A stretch of DNA of 64,000 nucleotides from UBA4427 sp045106235 (GTDB lineage Bacteria; Myxococcota_A; UBA9160; UBA4427), in assembly GCA_045106235.1 (NCBI GenBank), contig JBGCEJ010000023.1, positions 434,001 through 498,000 on the forward strand. The letters are read 5' to 3'. Made by a program: the position numbers and the translations under genes. Of the stretch, positions 35,553-44,602 are shown piece by piece (position 1 is the first letter of the stretch; each line of letters starts with the position of its first letter). The notes beneath the pieces are model-generated. The model saw only the letters and a program-made list of their open reading frames with translations. It did not search any database and was not told the origin of the DNA.

Positions 35553-36731
35553 CTAGAGCCGCTCGATGATCGTGCCCGTACCGACATTCGCGCCACAGCA
35601 CATCGTGATGTAGGCCGTCCCCTTACCCGATCGCTCGAGCTCGTGAAGCGCCGAAACAATCAGTCGCGAACCCGTCGCGCCGACGGGATGTCCCAGCGCA
35701 ATCGCGCCGCCGTTCACGTTCACCTTCGTCATATCGATATCGTTCACACCGGCCCACGAAAGGACGACGGAAGCAAAAGCTTCATTCACTTCGTAGAGAT
35801 CGATGTCGTTGCGGATGCTCATCCCGGTCTTCTTTTCGATGGCCTTCGTCGCGTCGACGGGGCCGTCCAGACCGTAGTAGGGATCCGTTCCAACCAGGAC
35901 ATCCTGAATGATCCGCGCGCGGGGCTTCAGACCATAATGGTCCGCCTTTTCGCGGGACATGATCAGAACCGCGGCCGCGCCGTCCGAGATCTGGGACGAG
36001 TTCCCCGCCGTGTGGATATAGCCTTCCATCACGGGGCGAAGCTGAGCAAGCCCTTCTGCGGTGGAGTCGCGAATGCCCTGATCCTGCTCGACAAGGGTGG
36101 TGTCACCGGTCGGCTCGCCGTTATCGCCGAGGATCGGCGCTTCGATCGGAACGATCTCGCGCTTGAAATGTCCCGCATCGCGAGCCGCCTTGGCCTTCTG
36201 CTGCGAGGACAGCCCGAGAGCGTCCGCGTCTTCACGCGTGATGCCGCGATTTTCCGCGATGCGCTGGGCCATCGTGAACTGGTCGGGCGGAGAATCCCAG
36301 GGCCAGTTCGGGGGCACGAAATAGCCGGGGCCGTTGATCACGTTCGCGCCGAGGCCGACATGGCTCATCATCTCGAGACCACAGGCGATCCCGACGTCGA
36401 TGGTGCCGCCCTTCACGAGCGCATTGATCAAGCCGTTGGCCTGCTGTCCGGAACCGCATTGGGTATCGATCGTCGTCCCGCCACAGCTCCAATCATCTCC
36501 CTCGGAGAGCCAGGCCTGTCGCGTGATGTTATTCGACTGTTCACCTGCCTGCGTGACACAGCCACCGATGACCTGCTCGACGTCCTTGGTCGGGATGCCG
36601 GCGCGTTCGCACACCGCCGTCTGCACCTTGCGCAAAAGATTGGCCGCGTGGAGACCGGACAGCTCACCCTTGATCATCTTGCCGCGCGCGATGGGCGTGC
36701 GGACGGCTTCGACGATGACTGCTTCACTCAT
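35553..36731 (-). CDS. Thiolase (acetyl-CoA acyltransferase-like)
   Basis: 392 aa. The first active Cys is in DTQCGSGQQA (about residue 90); NEAFASVVLSW, GGAIALGHPVGATG and CCGANVGTG complete the thiolase signatures. Start MSEAVIVEAVRTPIARG is canonical. It catalyses thiolytic cleavage or Claisen condensation of acyl-CoA. With the SDR it gives the last two steps of a beta-oxidation-like pathway. It lies 81 bases after the TetR gene. Confidence 0.92.
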   Translation of the reverse strand: MSEAVIVEAVRTPIARGKMIKGELSGLHAANLLRKVQTAVCERAGIPTKDVEQVIGGCVTQAGEQSNNITRQAWLSEGDDWSCGGTTIDTQCGSGQQANGLINALVKGGTIDVGIACGLEMMSHVGLGANVINGPGYFVPPNWPWDSPPDQFTMAQRIAENRGITREDADALGLSSQQKAKAARDAGHFKREIVPIEAPILGDNGEPTGDTTLVEQDQGIRDSTAEGLAQLRPVMEGYIHTAGNSSQISDGAAAVLIMSREKADHYGLKPRARIIQDVLVGTDPYYGLDGPVDATKAIEKKTGMSIRNDIDLYEVNEAFASVVLSWAGVNDIDMTKVNVNGGAIALGHPVGATGSRLIVSALHELERSGKGTAYITMCCGANVGTGTIIERL

Positions 36732-36812
36732 GTTTAGAACCTTGCCTTTCGTTGCATCGACTCTCGTTATGGAATCGATCTGAACCTGCCCCCGATCTCG
36801 GGGGCCATTAGA

Positions 36813-37448
36813 TTAGGAATCTCGCTCCGCCGCGTCGAGGATCAGATCGCTCGCCGCGCGCATGCGTTCGTTAATCGTGGCCTGGGTCTCAAGCCCCCCT
36901 GCCCAGCCGAGCATCACGGCGAACCAGACCTGATTCAGCACATCCGCCACCAGCTTCTCACGATCCGTCAGCTCCGGCGCAACCTTTGCCTGCGACTCGC
37001 CCTGCGCAGCCGAAGTCGGGCTACCCCGAAGCGCAGCCACGGTCATTCGCCCCATCATCTCATGAAAGAGGCCGACCTTTCGGGCCAGCGCGGGCTCACC
37101 GGCCGCGGTCGCCCGCAGCATCGCCCGAGAGAGATTTGGCCGACGCAGCATGCCTCTCGTCTGCATCTCGAAATAGGCCAGGACCCGGTCACGAGCGCTC
37201 GCCCCTTCGAGGGACCGTTCGTTCACGCGTTCTTCGAGTGCGCGCGTCTCGGACTCGAGGGCTGCGACGAGCAGGTCTTCCTTGCTCCGAAATCGCCGGT
37301 AGAGCGTCCCCATCGCGACGCCTGCATGGGCCGCCACGTCACGCAGCCGAACCGCCTCGAACCCACCCTTCTCGGCCAGCTCAATCGTCGTCTCGATGAT
37401 GCGTCGCGCTCGCTCTTCGAGGAGCGGATCGGGGGAGTCAGTGGACAT
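36813..37448 (-). CDS. TetR-family transcription regulator
   Basis: 211 aa from ATG 37448. The N-terminal TetR HTH is RIIETTIELAEKGGFEAVRL, then VAAHAGVAMGTLYRRFRSKEDLL. The C-terminal ligand domain is helical and fairly divergent, of KstR2/AcrR-like size. Two near-identical palindromes lie just upstream (37459-37494), within the divergent promoter region, so autoregulation and control of the DUF455 operon are likely. The thiolase and SDR genes follow on the same strand. Confidence 0.9.
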   Translation of the reverse strand: MSTDSPDPLLEERARRIIETTIELAEKGGFEAVRLRDVAAHAGVAMGTLYRRFRSKEDLLVAALESETRALEERVNERSLEGASARDRVLAYFEMQTRGMLRRPNLSRAMLRATAAGEPALARKVGLFHEMMGRMTVAALRGSPTSAAQGESQAKVAPELTDREKLVADVLNQVWFAVMLGWAGGLETQATINERMRAASDLILDAAERDS

Positions 37449-37458
37449 CGCCCCGGAT

Positions 37459-37472
37459 TGAAACACGTTTCA
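37459..37472. promoter_or_regulatory. Palindromic operator copy 1
   Basis: TGAAACACGTTTCA, an almost perfect palindrome (arms TGAAAC/GTTTCA). It lies 10 bases upstream of the TetR gene. A second identical copy follows at 37481. The layout is typical of a TetR operator. Confidence 0.8.
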
Positions 37473-37480
37473 TTGGCGAA

Positions 37481-37494
37481 TGAAACACGTTTCA
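37481..37494. promoter_or_regulatory. Palindromic operator copy 2
   Basis: Second copy of TGAAACACGTTTCA, 22 bases centre to centre from the first, that is about two helical turns, so two dimers could bind on the same face. It overlaps an in-frame ATG (37480), so the DUF455 protein probably starts further downstream. Confidence 0.8.
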
Positions 37495-37518
37495 CCCGGA
37501 TGGCCTACCCTGCCGCTC

Positions 37519-38430
37519 ATGCCGCTGCATTCCGGTCCGCATTCAAAATCAGCCAAGACGATCCACGCTTTTTGCCGGGCGATCATGGAATCGGGTGATC
37601 TTGCGACCAAGCTCAGCCCCCCTCCACCAGACGAGAATCGCCTCGATGACCCTCCGGGGCCCCCGCTCTACCTCGATCGGCCCGTGCGAAATCCGGAGCT
37701 CAAGATGGGGCCCGGAAGCGATGCGCTCCCGCGTCCCGGGCAGCTCAAAGATGTTGCGCATCGCCGAAGCTGTCTATCTCGTTTTGCGCACCATGAACTT
37801 CAGGCGGTCGAGTACTTCGCCTGGGCCCTCCTGCGCTGGCCCGACATGCCGCCCCTGCTCCGGCGCGGGCTCTTGTCGGCGCTTGCGGATGAACAAAGAC
37901 ATTGTCTCCTTTACCTCGACCGACTTGAAGCTCAGGGTGGCGCTTTCGAGACCGGCGATCATTCCGACTATTTCTGGCGCCAAGCGCCCGCCATTGCGGC
38001 GTCCCCCGCCGGCCCCCGCGCCTTCCTCGCCGCGATGGGCCTCACCCTCGAACAAGCCAATCTCGATTTCACCCTGACGTACCGCGATGGCTTCGCGGAA
38101 GCCGGCGATGCACAGAGCGCAGCCGTCTGCCAGCGTGTACATGACGAGGAGATCGCCCATGTCGCGCTTGCAGCTCGCTGGCTCACCCGCCTTGAAGCGG
38201 AGGAAAAGGCCGTCTCACCGGAAGCGGTTCATGATCTCGATGCCTACTTGAATGCCGTGCCATTTCCGATGGGCCCTGCGCGCGCGAAAGGACGCCGATA
38301 TGAGGTGGGCCCGAGGCGCCGCGCAGGACTCAGCGAAGAAATGATCGAGGCGATCCGGGTTGCCCGATCAACCCAGGAGAACCCCCAAGGCGCCCCCATA
38401 GACGCCCCGATCCACAGCGCGCGGCGATGA
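37519..38430 (+). CDS. DUF455 ferritin-like protein
   Basis: 303 aa from ATG 37519. The DUF455 pattern includes ESGDLATKLSPPP, RFAHHELQAVEYFAWALLR, LADEQRHCLLYLDRL, and VHDEEIAHVALAARWL; the E, ExxH and ExxH residues suggest a di-iron ferritin-like site. Function is unknown; an oxygenase or hydroxylase role is possible. ATG 37480 lies within an operator, so I moved the start; 37585 is another option. The TGA overlaps the next gene by four bases. It diverges from TetR. Confidence 0.85.
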   Translation: MPLHSGPHSKSAKTIHAFCRAIMESGDLATKLSPPPPDENRLDDPPGPPLYLDRPVRNPELKMGPGSDALPRPGQLKDVAHRRSCLSRFAHHELQAVEYFAWALLRWPDMPPLLRRGLLSALADEQRHCLLYLDRLEAQGGAFETGDHSDYFWRQAPAIAASPAGPRAFLAAMGLTLEQANLDFTLTYRDGFAEAGDAQSAAVCQRVHDEEIAHVALAARWLTRLEAEEKAVSPEAVHDLDAYLNAVPFPMGPARAKGRRYEVGPRRRAGLSEEMIEAIRVARSTQENPQGAPIDAPIHSARR

Positions 38431-39824
38431 CCGAAAAGGTTTCGGGCGCAGATTCGGAGCCGGATGCGGCCCACGACGATCCCCCCCGCCTACTATGGCC
38501 GAATTTGGGCGCCGAGGAAGGGGGCGATGAAGCCGCCGTTGCCCAACATGTCTCTGCCCGTCAGGCCGCAAAGCTCTGGGCGCTCCTTTTTGCTCGTCAG
38601 GACGAGATCTGTTGGCCTAACATCCACAAGAAATCAGCAGACGGCATTCCTCGAGAGCCCATCCCGTCTGTCGAGACGCGCCGACAGAGATGCGAATCGC
38701 TCTGGCCGCTTCACCTCGGGAATCCCCCAGACGCGGCGGCCTTTGCGTGGCTGGCCGAGGGCGGCGTGCATGCGTGGCTGAAGACGGAAATGGCGGAAGC
38801 CAAGGCGAAGCATCTGAGTGGGCAGGCGCTCCTTGGGCCCGGGTCGGCATGCGTCCGCAGCCTCGGAGACAAGGGCAACACGGCGAAGCTCAGCGACGAA
38901 CTTGGCCTCACTCCCCGTACGCTTGCCCCCCTGATTCAGGTGCTCAGTCCCGAGGATTGCCTAGAACCAGACCAGGTCATCGCGAGACTGAGCGCCGACG
39001 TCGAAGCTTGGCCTGCGTGGACCGGAGGCCGCTTCACCCTCAAGCCCAGGTGGGGCACGAGCGGGCGCGGGCGCGTCGCGGGCGTAGGAAGCCTAGAGAC
39101 CAGGGCGATCCGAGGAGCGCTGCCCAGACTGGCCGAGCGCGGAGGGGCGCTGCTCGAACCCTGGTGCGCGCGAGAAAGCGACCTCTCCGTATCGGTTCAT
39201 ATCCCGGCGCCTGAGGCCGAAGAGAAGCTACCCACCCTCCTCGGCTCGCTGTCCATGCTGACGTCGGCCAGTGGCCTCTACCGGGGACATTGCGGCGAGC
39301 TCGACCATCGCGGCCGCGTCTTTTCGGGGCATCGCGAAGACGAGACGCTTCGCGGCGATGCAGCCATCCTCGCGGGACGAGCACAGCAAACGGGTTTCTT
39401 CGGTCCATGTGGCATCGACGCTTTCACCTACCGCGAAGACGACCGGACGCGCCTTCGAAGCATCGTCGAATTCAACCCCCGAATGACGATGGGGATCGTG
39501 ACGATCGGTCTGATTCGTCGCGCTCTGCCCCTCGCTCGCCAAAAGCTCGATCTCTCTCCCGGGGATCGTCGGGCTTTCCTCATGACCACCTTTGATGAGG
39601 CGGATGAGGCTTCGCGAGACGCCATCGTCACGCTTCGAGAAGGACTCGGCGAGAACACTTTGATCCTCGACCTCCGAGCCCCGTCTGACTCAAGCCTCGC
39701 GGCCAGCCAAGACGGCTTGGCGCATGACGGCGCCCCTGCGACCGAGGGCCTTCGGCCTCTGCTCTTCTTCGCGCCCGACCTTGAGTCGCTCCGCGGCGCC
39801 TATCAAGAAGCCATCGGCTGCTAA
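38427..39824 (+). CDS. ATP-grasp-like protein
   Basis: 465 aa. Seems ATP-grasp-like: FTLKPRWGTSGRGRVAGVG (nucleotide-binding strand and loop), GALLEPWCARESDLSVSV, and VEFNPRMTMG, the Mg-binding Asn/Arg motif. The N-terminal 120 residues and C-terminal 80 are unassigned. ATP-grasp enzymes usually ligate a carboxylate to an amine. It is translationally coupled to the DUF455 gene (ATGA overlap) and followed after ten bases by a HAD gene. I could not name a substrate. Confidence 0.75.
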   Translation: MTEKVSGADSEPDAAHDDPPRLLWPNLGAEEGGDEAAVAQHVSARQAAKLWALLFARQDEICWPNIHKKSADGIPREPIPSVETRRQRCESLWPLHLGNPPDAAAFAWLAEGGVHAWLKTEMAEAKAKHLSGQALLGPGSACVRSLGDKGNTAKLSDELGLTPRTLAPLIQVLSPEDCLEPDQVIARLSADVEAWPAWTGGRFTLKPRWGTSGRGRVAGVGSLETRAIRGALPRLAERGGALLEPWCARESDLSVSVHIPAPEAEEKLPTLLGSLSMLTSASGLYRGHCGELDHRGRVFSGHREDETLRGDAAILAGRAQQTGFFGPCGIDAFTYREDDRTRLRSIVEFNPRMTMGIVTIGLIRRALPLARQKLDLSPGDRRAFLMTTFDEADEASRDAIVTLREGLGENTLILDLRAPSDSSLAASQDGLAHDGAPATEGLRPLLFFAPDLESLRGAYQEAIGC

Positions 39825-39834
39825 CCTTCGCGCC

Positions 39835-40479
39835 ATGCCTAGAACTGCAGTGCTCTTTGACCTTGGTGGCGTTGTCCTTGGCTCGCCGCTCCATGCTATC
39901 CGCGACTACGAGCAAGAACTCGGTCTCGCCAAGAATGCGATCAATCTGGTGGCGTCCCGAACGGCCCCCTCCGGCGCTTGGTCCCGGCTTGAACGCGGCG
40001 AGCTCACGATGGAAGCTTTTTATCCCGCCTTTGAAGCGGACTGCCTCGCGGCGGGACATGTGATGGACGCGCGCGAAATGATGCGCCGCATGTCGCTCGC
40101 GACGGCGCCGCATCAGGGAATGCTGCGCGCGATCGAGCAGCTCCGAAACGCAGGCTTGCCCGTCGGTGCGCTGACGAATAACTGGTCGCATACCGAGACC
40201 GACGGGAAAGATGACGGAACGCGGGCCCTGAGCGAACGCTTCGATGCTTTTATTGAGTCCGCGGTCGAAGGCCTCCGCAAACCCGATCCGGCGATCTACC
40301 GACTCGCCTGCGAACGCCTCGGGACGCAGCCCGCCGAGATGGTCTTCCTCGACGATATCGGCGGGAATTTGAAGCCGGCCCAGGCCATGGGCATGGCGAC
40401 CATCAAGGTCGTCACCCCTGAAGCGGCCCTGAAAGAGCTCTCGGAACTGGTCGGGATGGACCTCCTCGGAACGGCTTAG
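39835..40479 (+). CDS. HAD-like hydrolase, epoxide-hydrolase/ACAD10 N-domain type
   Basis: 214 aa. Motif I is LFDLGGVVLGSP: nucleophile Asp with Gly in place of the second Asp, as in the phosphatase-like N-domains of soluble epoxide hydrolase and ACAD10. Motif III Lys is GLRKPDPAIY; motif IV is FLDDIGGNLKPA. It may be a phosphatase-like or degenerate HAD. ATG 39835 puts motif I at the start; the longer frame upstream is rejected. Third gene of the DUF455 operon. Confidence 0.82.
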   Translation: MPRTAVLFDLGGVVLGSPLHAIRDYEQELGLAKNAINLVASRTAPSGAWSRLERGELTMEAFYPAFEADCLAAGHVMDAREMMRRMSLATAPHQGMLRAIEQLRNAGLPVGALTNNWSHTETDGKDDGTRALSERFDAFIESAVEGLRKPDPAIYRLACERLGTQPAEMVFLDDIGGNLKPAQAMGMATIKVVTPEAALKELSELVGMDLLGTA

Positions 40480-40645
40480 GCTCAGCGGAGGCACGAGCGC
40501 GATTTGATCGAGACTCGATCCATACCGGATCCAGCCCGGAGCCGTCCCGGAGGCATCTCGGGTGATCCGTCACTCAAGTTGCCTAGGCGGAGACCGAATT
40601 CTTCTAAGAGGTCTCGCTTCCGCCGGGACCCAAGGAAGGCCTTTC

Positions 40646-42244
40646 ATGACGACCCGCGCGCTCTCGCCCCGACCTCAATCGACACGCCCCACCGCACCCC
40701 CGAAACACGGACTCTTGTCTCGGGTATTCCCCCTCGCGATGGCCACGGTCTTCCTCGGCCACGCCGTCCCAGAACGCGTTCATGCCGAGGAATGGAGCTT
40801 TATCGGCGCGCGCTACCAGGGCATGGGCGGCGCAGGTGTGGCACTCGTCGATGATGAGCACGCGTCCTATTGGAACCCGGGCGCCCTCGCCTTCGGCAAG
40901 ACCTATGGCGGCAGCCTCACAACGGGCGCCCAGGTCGCGGCCGAAGGCACAATCCTTCAGGACATCGACCGGGTTGCCAATTTCCTCGATGACCTCGGCG
41001 ACGGCGAGTTTGATCAGCTCGTTGATGATCTCGAAGCGGGCAACCCCATCGATCCGGATCAGCTTGCCACCGCCATTAACTTGGCCACAGTCGAGCTCCC
41101 CGCACTAGCGGGCAAAGGCGAAGGCGTCATTGGATCCGTGAATGCCGCGCTACTCCTGCGCAAAGACCGAATCGCGATCTCCGGAATCGGCAACGGGTTC
41201 TTCGCCGCGGATCCGGTCTTCGACAGCGAGAACCTCTCCGTTTCAAGTCTGACCGGAGATGCGGCGGTCGACCAACTGATCGCCCCCGGTAGCGCGATGG
41301 ACCGATATGCCCCAGGCGAAGCACCGGATGTGGTCGCCGAAATCGAAGCGCTCTTCGTGAGCGTCGGCTCCACTGCGCCGAACCTCCAAGCCGAAGAACT
41401 CGTCTTCCAAGCGGAACAGGCCGGCGTCAATGTCCGCAGTGGCGCCGTCGCCAGCGGCCTCATCGATCTGATCAATGCCACGGTCACCACCGCCACCGGT
41501 AATTTCGCGGACAACGGCTCTGGCGCTTTCGTCCGAGGCCTCGCTGTCGAAGAAGTCGGCTTCGCTTACGCGCATCCCTTCCTGAAGGATCGCATCGGCA
41601 TCGGCGGCAACCTCAAGTACATGGTCGGCACGACCTTCAATAAATTCGTGCGCTACGACGATGTCGAAAGTGGCAGCGACCTGCTCGATGAAATCGGAAG
41701 CAGCCGTCGCCGAGAAACCACGCATACGGCATCCCTCGATCTCGGTTTGCTCGCCAAGCCCTTCGAGTGGCTCCGCTTCGGACTCACCGCGCGCAATATC
41801 ACCAGCCCTGAGTTCGATCTTGCCCGGGACCCGACGCGCCCCGGCGGCCGAAGCACGCTCACCCTCGACCCTCAAGTTCGTGCGGGCGCGGCACTTTGGG
41901 TTCTGCCCAACTGGACGATCGCCTTCGACGCAGACCTCACGAAAAACGAATCCGCCCTCCTCGACGGCTTTGAGTCTCGCATCATCTCCCTCGGCACGGA
42001 GTACAAGATCCCGCTCTGGAAGGTCGCCCTCGCCCTCCGCGGCGGTGCCTACCTGAACACGGAATCCGAGAGCAAAGACGCGATTGCCCTCACCGGAGGT
42101 CTTGGACTCAACGTGTTCGGGTTCAACCTCGACCTCGCCGTCGGCGCATCGCCGAAAACCCAGCAAGTCGAGGCCGCAGGAGACGAAGAGATCCCGTCCC
42201 GCGCGAACGTGTCGGCGATGATTTCCTACCGAAAGGTCTTCTAA
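40646..42244 (+). CDS. Outer-membrane beta-barrel protein, TraF/FadL-like
   Basis: 532 aa. Signal peptide near residues 23-47 ending VHAEE. The next stretch, RYQGMGGAGVALVDD, EHASYWNPGALA, is the FadL/OMPP1 or TraF (plasmid-transfer) N-terminus. The rest is amphipathic beta-rich with a barrel-like C-terminal half and final residues SYRKVF (aromatic end). ATG 40646 has AAGGAAGG upstream. It may transport hydrophobic compounds, which would fit the lipid locus, but that is inference. Confidence 0.78.
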   Translation: MTTRALSPRPQSTRPTAPPKHGLLSRVFPLAMATVFLGHAVPERVHAEEWSFIGARYQGMGGAGVALVDDEHASYWNPGALAFGKTYGGSLTTGAQVAAEGTILQDIDRVANFLDDLGDGEFDQLVDDLEAGNPIDPDQLATAINLATVELPALAGKGEGVIGSVNAALLLRKDRIAISGIGNGFFAADPVFDSENLSVSSLTGDAAVDQLIAPGSAMDRYAPGEAPDVVAEIEALFVSVGSTAPNLQAEELVFQAEQAGVNVRSGAVASGLIDLINATVTTATGNFADNGSGAFVRGLAVEEVGFAYAHPFLKDRIGIGGNLKYMVGTTFNKFVRYDDVESGSDLLDEIGSSRRRETTHTASLDLGLLAKPFEWLRFGLTARNITSPEFDLARDPTRPGGRSTLTLDPQVRAGAALWVLPNWTIAFDADLTKNESALLDGFESRIISLGTEYKIPLWKVALALRGGAYLNTESESKDAIALTGGLGLNVFGFNLDLAVGASPKTQQVEAAGDEEIPSRANVSAMISYRKVF

Positions 42245-42263
42245 GACGGCGCGGAGGCCCCGG

Positions 42264-43325
42264 CTAGTCGGGGTACTCGACCCGGGCCGTGCCCTTGGCC
42301 ACGCCCTGACAGGTCAGTACCCAGCCTTCGTCGATTTGTCGCTGATCGATGCCGCCATCGTTCATCACCATCTCGACGTCACCCGACGTGACTTTCGCCA
42401 TGCAGCAGCCGCAATACGCTTCTTCACAGGCGAAGGGCGGTTCCAAGCCGACGCGGCGTGCTGCCGCGAGGATGGTCTCTCCGTCGGCGACCGAGATTTC
42501 CGTTTCCTTCCCGTCGAGTCGAATCGTGACGACGTTTCCATCGGCGGCATCGGCCGCATTTGCCTCCACCTCGCCACTCGGCGTGTCTGGAGACTCGAAG
42601 CGCTCGATAAAAATTTGTTCTGCCGGAATCGCGAGACTGGCAAGGCCCGCCTCGACGACATCCATGAAGGGGCCGGGACCACAGATGTAAAAGTCGGCGT
42701 CCATCTGAGAGCCGATCTGCTGGACGATCGCGGCGGCATCCACATAGCCATGAACATCATCAAGACGGTGGACCACTTCGAGCCGGTCCGAATTCGCCGC
42801 ATGCAACTTGGACAGTTCTTCCTTGAAGATGATCGATTGATCATCGCGGTTCGCGTAGACCAGCTTGATCGGACGCGACGTCGTCTCAAGCGCCGTCTTC
42901 AAAATCGAAATCACAGGCGTAACGCCCGAGCCACCGCCAAAAAGAACGATCGGCGTCTGCTGATCTCGCAGACAGAAAACACCGTTCGGCGGCATCACCT
43001 CCAGGGTATCGCCGACCTTAACCTGGTCGTTCATCCAGTTCGACGCGCGGCCATCGACCACCCGCTTGACCGTCACTTTATGCTGGGCATCGATTCCGGG
43101 CGCGCTGGCCAAGGAATAACATCGGACCAGGCGCTTTCCGTCGACTTCGATTCGAAAAGACAGAAACTGGCCAGACAAATAGGAGAAGCGCTCTGCGAGT
43201 TCCTGCGGCACATCAAACACGAAAGACTTGGCGTCCGCAGTTTCCTCGATCACGTTCGCGACGCGCAGATTGAAATAGGGTCCACCCTCTTGGTCAATCG
43301 GCGCAGCATTTTCCACAGACGTCAT
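42264..43325 (-). CDS. Ferredoxin-NADP reductase-like oxygenase reductase (KshB/PaaE type)
   Basis: 353 aa. FAD domain RCYSLASAP, NAD domain FGGGSGVTPVISIL and CGPGPFMD, and a C-terminal plant-type 2Fe-2S ferredoxin with CEEAYCGCC and LTCQG. The order (FAD-NAD-ferredoxin) matches PaaE, HmpX and KshB reductases, which feed ring-hydroxylating or 9-alpha-hydroxylating oxygenases. No oxygenase is present in this window. ATG 43325 chosen over 43349. It is downstream of hemF on the same strand, with a 125-base gap. Confidence 0.87.
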   Translation of the reverse strand: MTSVENAAPIDQEGGPYFNLRVANVIEETADAKSFVFDVPQELAERFSYLSGQFLSFRIEVDGKRLVRCYSLASAPGIDAQHKVTVKRVVDGRASNWMNDQVKVGDTLEVMPPNGVFCLRDQQTPIVLFGGGSGVTPVISILKTALETTSRPIKLVYANRDDQSIIFKEELSKLHAANSDRLEVVHRLDDVHGYVDAAAIVQQIGSQMDADFYICGPGPFMDVVEAGLASLAIPAEQIFIERFESPDTPSGEVEANAADAADGNVVTIRLDGKETEISVADGETILAAARRVGLEPPFACEEAYCGCCMAKVTSGDVEMVMNDGGIDQRQIDEGWVLTCQGVAKGTARVEYPD

Positions 43326-43450
43326 TCTCCGTTGTTCTCCTGTTCTCACGTGTTGTCCTTCTCGCGGACTGTCCTTCGCACGTCTTCTCTGATCGGCGAA
43401 CGGCTCCGGAATTTAACACGTATACGGCCGAGGGGTTCTTCGCCCGGCTT

Positions 43451-44404
43451 TTATGACGATGCATCAAGCCATTCTCGGGGCGGCAGGAAGTCGGTGTACA
43501 GCTTCGCCTCCACGGTCCCGGGCTCAGGCGACCAATCATATTTCCAGGACACCTGGGACGGAAGTGAGGCAAGGACAGATTCCGTCCGGGCCCCTGCCTC
43601 GAGGCCAAAGCGGGTCCCTCGATCCTGGAGCAGATTGAACTCGACGTAGCGACCGCGGCGGTAGAGCTGGAACTCCCGCTCTCGCTCACCCCAAGCCATC
43701 CCGATTCGGCGCCGAGCGATCGGTTCGTATGCCAGGAGAAACGCATCCGCCGTGCTCTTCCAGAAAGCAAAAGCCGACGCGAATCCACCCTCGTCGAAAT
43801 CGTCGTAAAACAGCCCCCCGATTCCGCGCGCTTCATCGCGATGGGGCAGATAGAAATAGCGGTCACAGTTGGCTTTGAAGCGCGGATACAGCTGCTGCCC
43901 AAAGGGGTCACAGGCCGTGCGCGCCGTCTGATGCCAATGCACCGCGTCTTCTTCGAATCCGTAATACGGCGTGCAGTCGAAGCCCCCACCGAACCACCAA
44001 ACGGGCACCTGTCCGGCTTCTCCTTTCGCCTCAAAGAAGCGAAAATTCGCATGACAGGTCGGCACGTAGGGATTCTGAGGATGCACGATCAACGAGACAG
44101 AGATGGCTTCATAGGTTCGCCCTTCGAGCTCCGGGCGACGCTCGGTGGCTGCGGCGGGCATGCGCTGACCAAAGCTCTGGGTGAAGTTGACCGCGGCCTT
44201 CTCGATCACGGCCCCGGCCTCGAGTACGCGCGGCCGGGAGACGCCTCCGCCCGCACGGGGGAGTTCTTCGCGGCGGAAAACCGCGCCGTCTTCGAGGCCT
44301 TCGAGCATGCTGCAGACGCGATCTTGAAAGCCGTCGAGATAGGCGCGCACCGCGGCCCCGTCCGGCAGATCCTGCCGCGTCGATCCCAAATGATCCTCGG
44401 TCAT
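43451..44404 (-). CDS. hemF: Oxygen-dependent coproporphyrinogen III oxidase
   Basis: 317 aa. Decarboxylates coproporphyrinogen III to protoporphyrinogen IX using oxygen. Signatures: SVSLIVHPQNPYVPTCHANFR, WWFGGGFDCTPYYGFEED, YFYLPHRDEARGIGGLFYDD, and YVEFNLLQDRGTRFGL. ATG 44404 is the family start; a longer upstream frame is rejected. It shows the host uses oxygen. The 198 bases to serC on the other strand must carry both promoters. Confidence 0.96.
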   Translation of the reverse strand: MTEDHLGSTRQDLPDGAAVRAYLDGFQDRVCSMLEGLEDGAVFRREELPRAGGGVSRPRVLEAGAVIEKAAVNFTQSFGQRMPAAATERRPELEGRTYEAISVSLIVHPQNPYVPTCHANFRFFEAKGEAGQVPVWWFGGGFDCTPYYGFEEDAVHWHQTARTACDPFGQQLYPRFKANCDRYFYLPHRDEARGIGGLFYDDFDEGGFASAFAFWKSTADAFLLAYEPIARRRIGMAWGEREREFQLYRRGRYVEFNLLQDRGTRFGLEAGARTESVLASLPSQVSWKYDWSPEPGTVEAKLYTDFLPPREWLDASS

Positions 44405-44602
44405 GAAACGAATTCGCCTCCCAAATGGCTGTCGCGAGGGGCTGCCAAGAGCGGATGGGGCCCTGCTGCCCTCTCTCGCGGGCTTGGAGGCTACCTCATC
44501 TACGAAACCGCGTAGAGGGCATGGCCCGTTCACACGGCCCCCGATAGACTGCGCCGCCTCCACTGCGCCCCAGCCGATCGGGCCGATCGAAACGAGGAAA
44601 CC

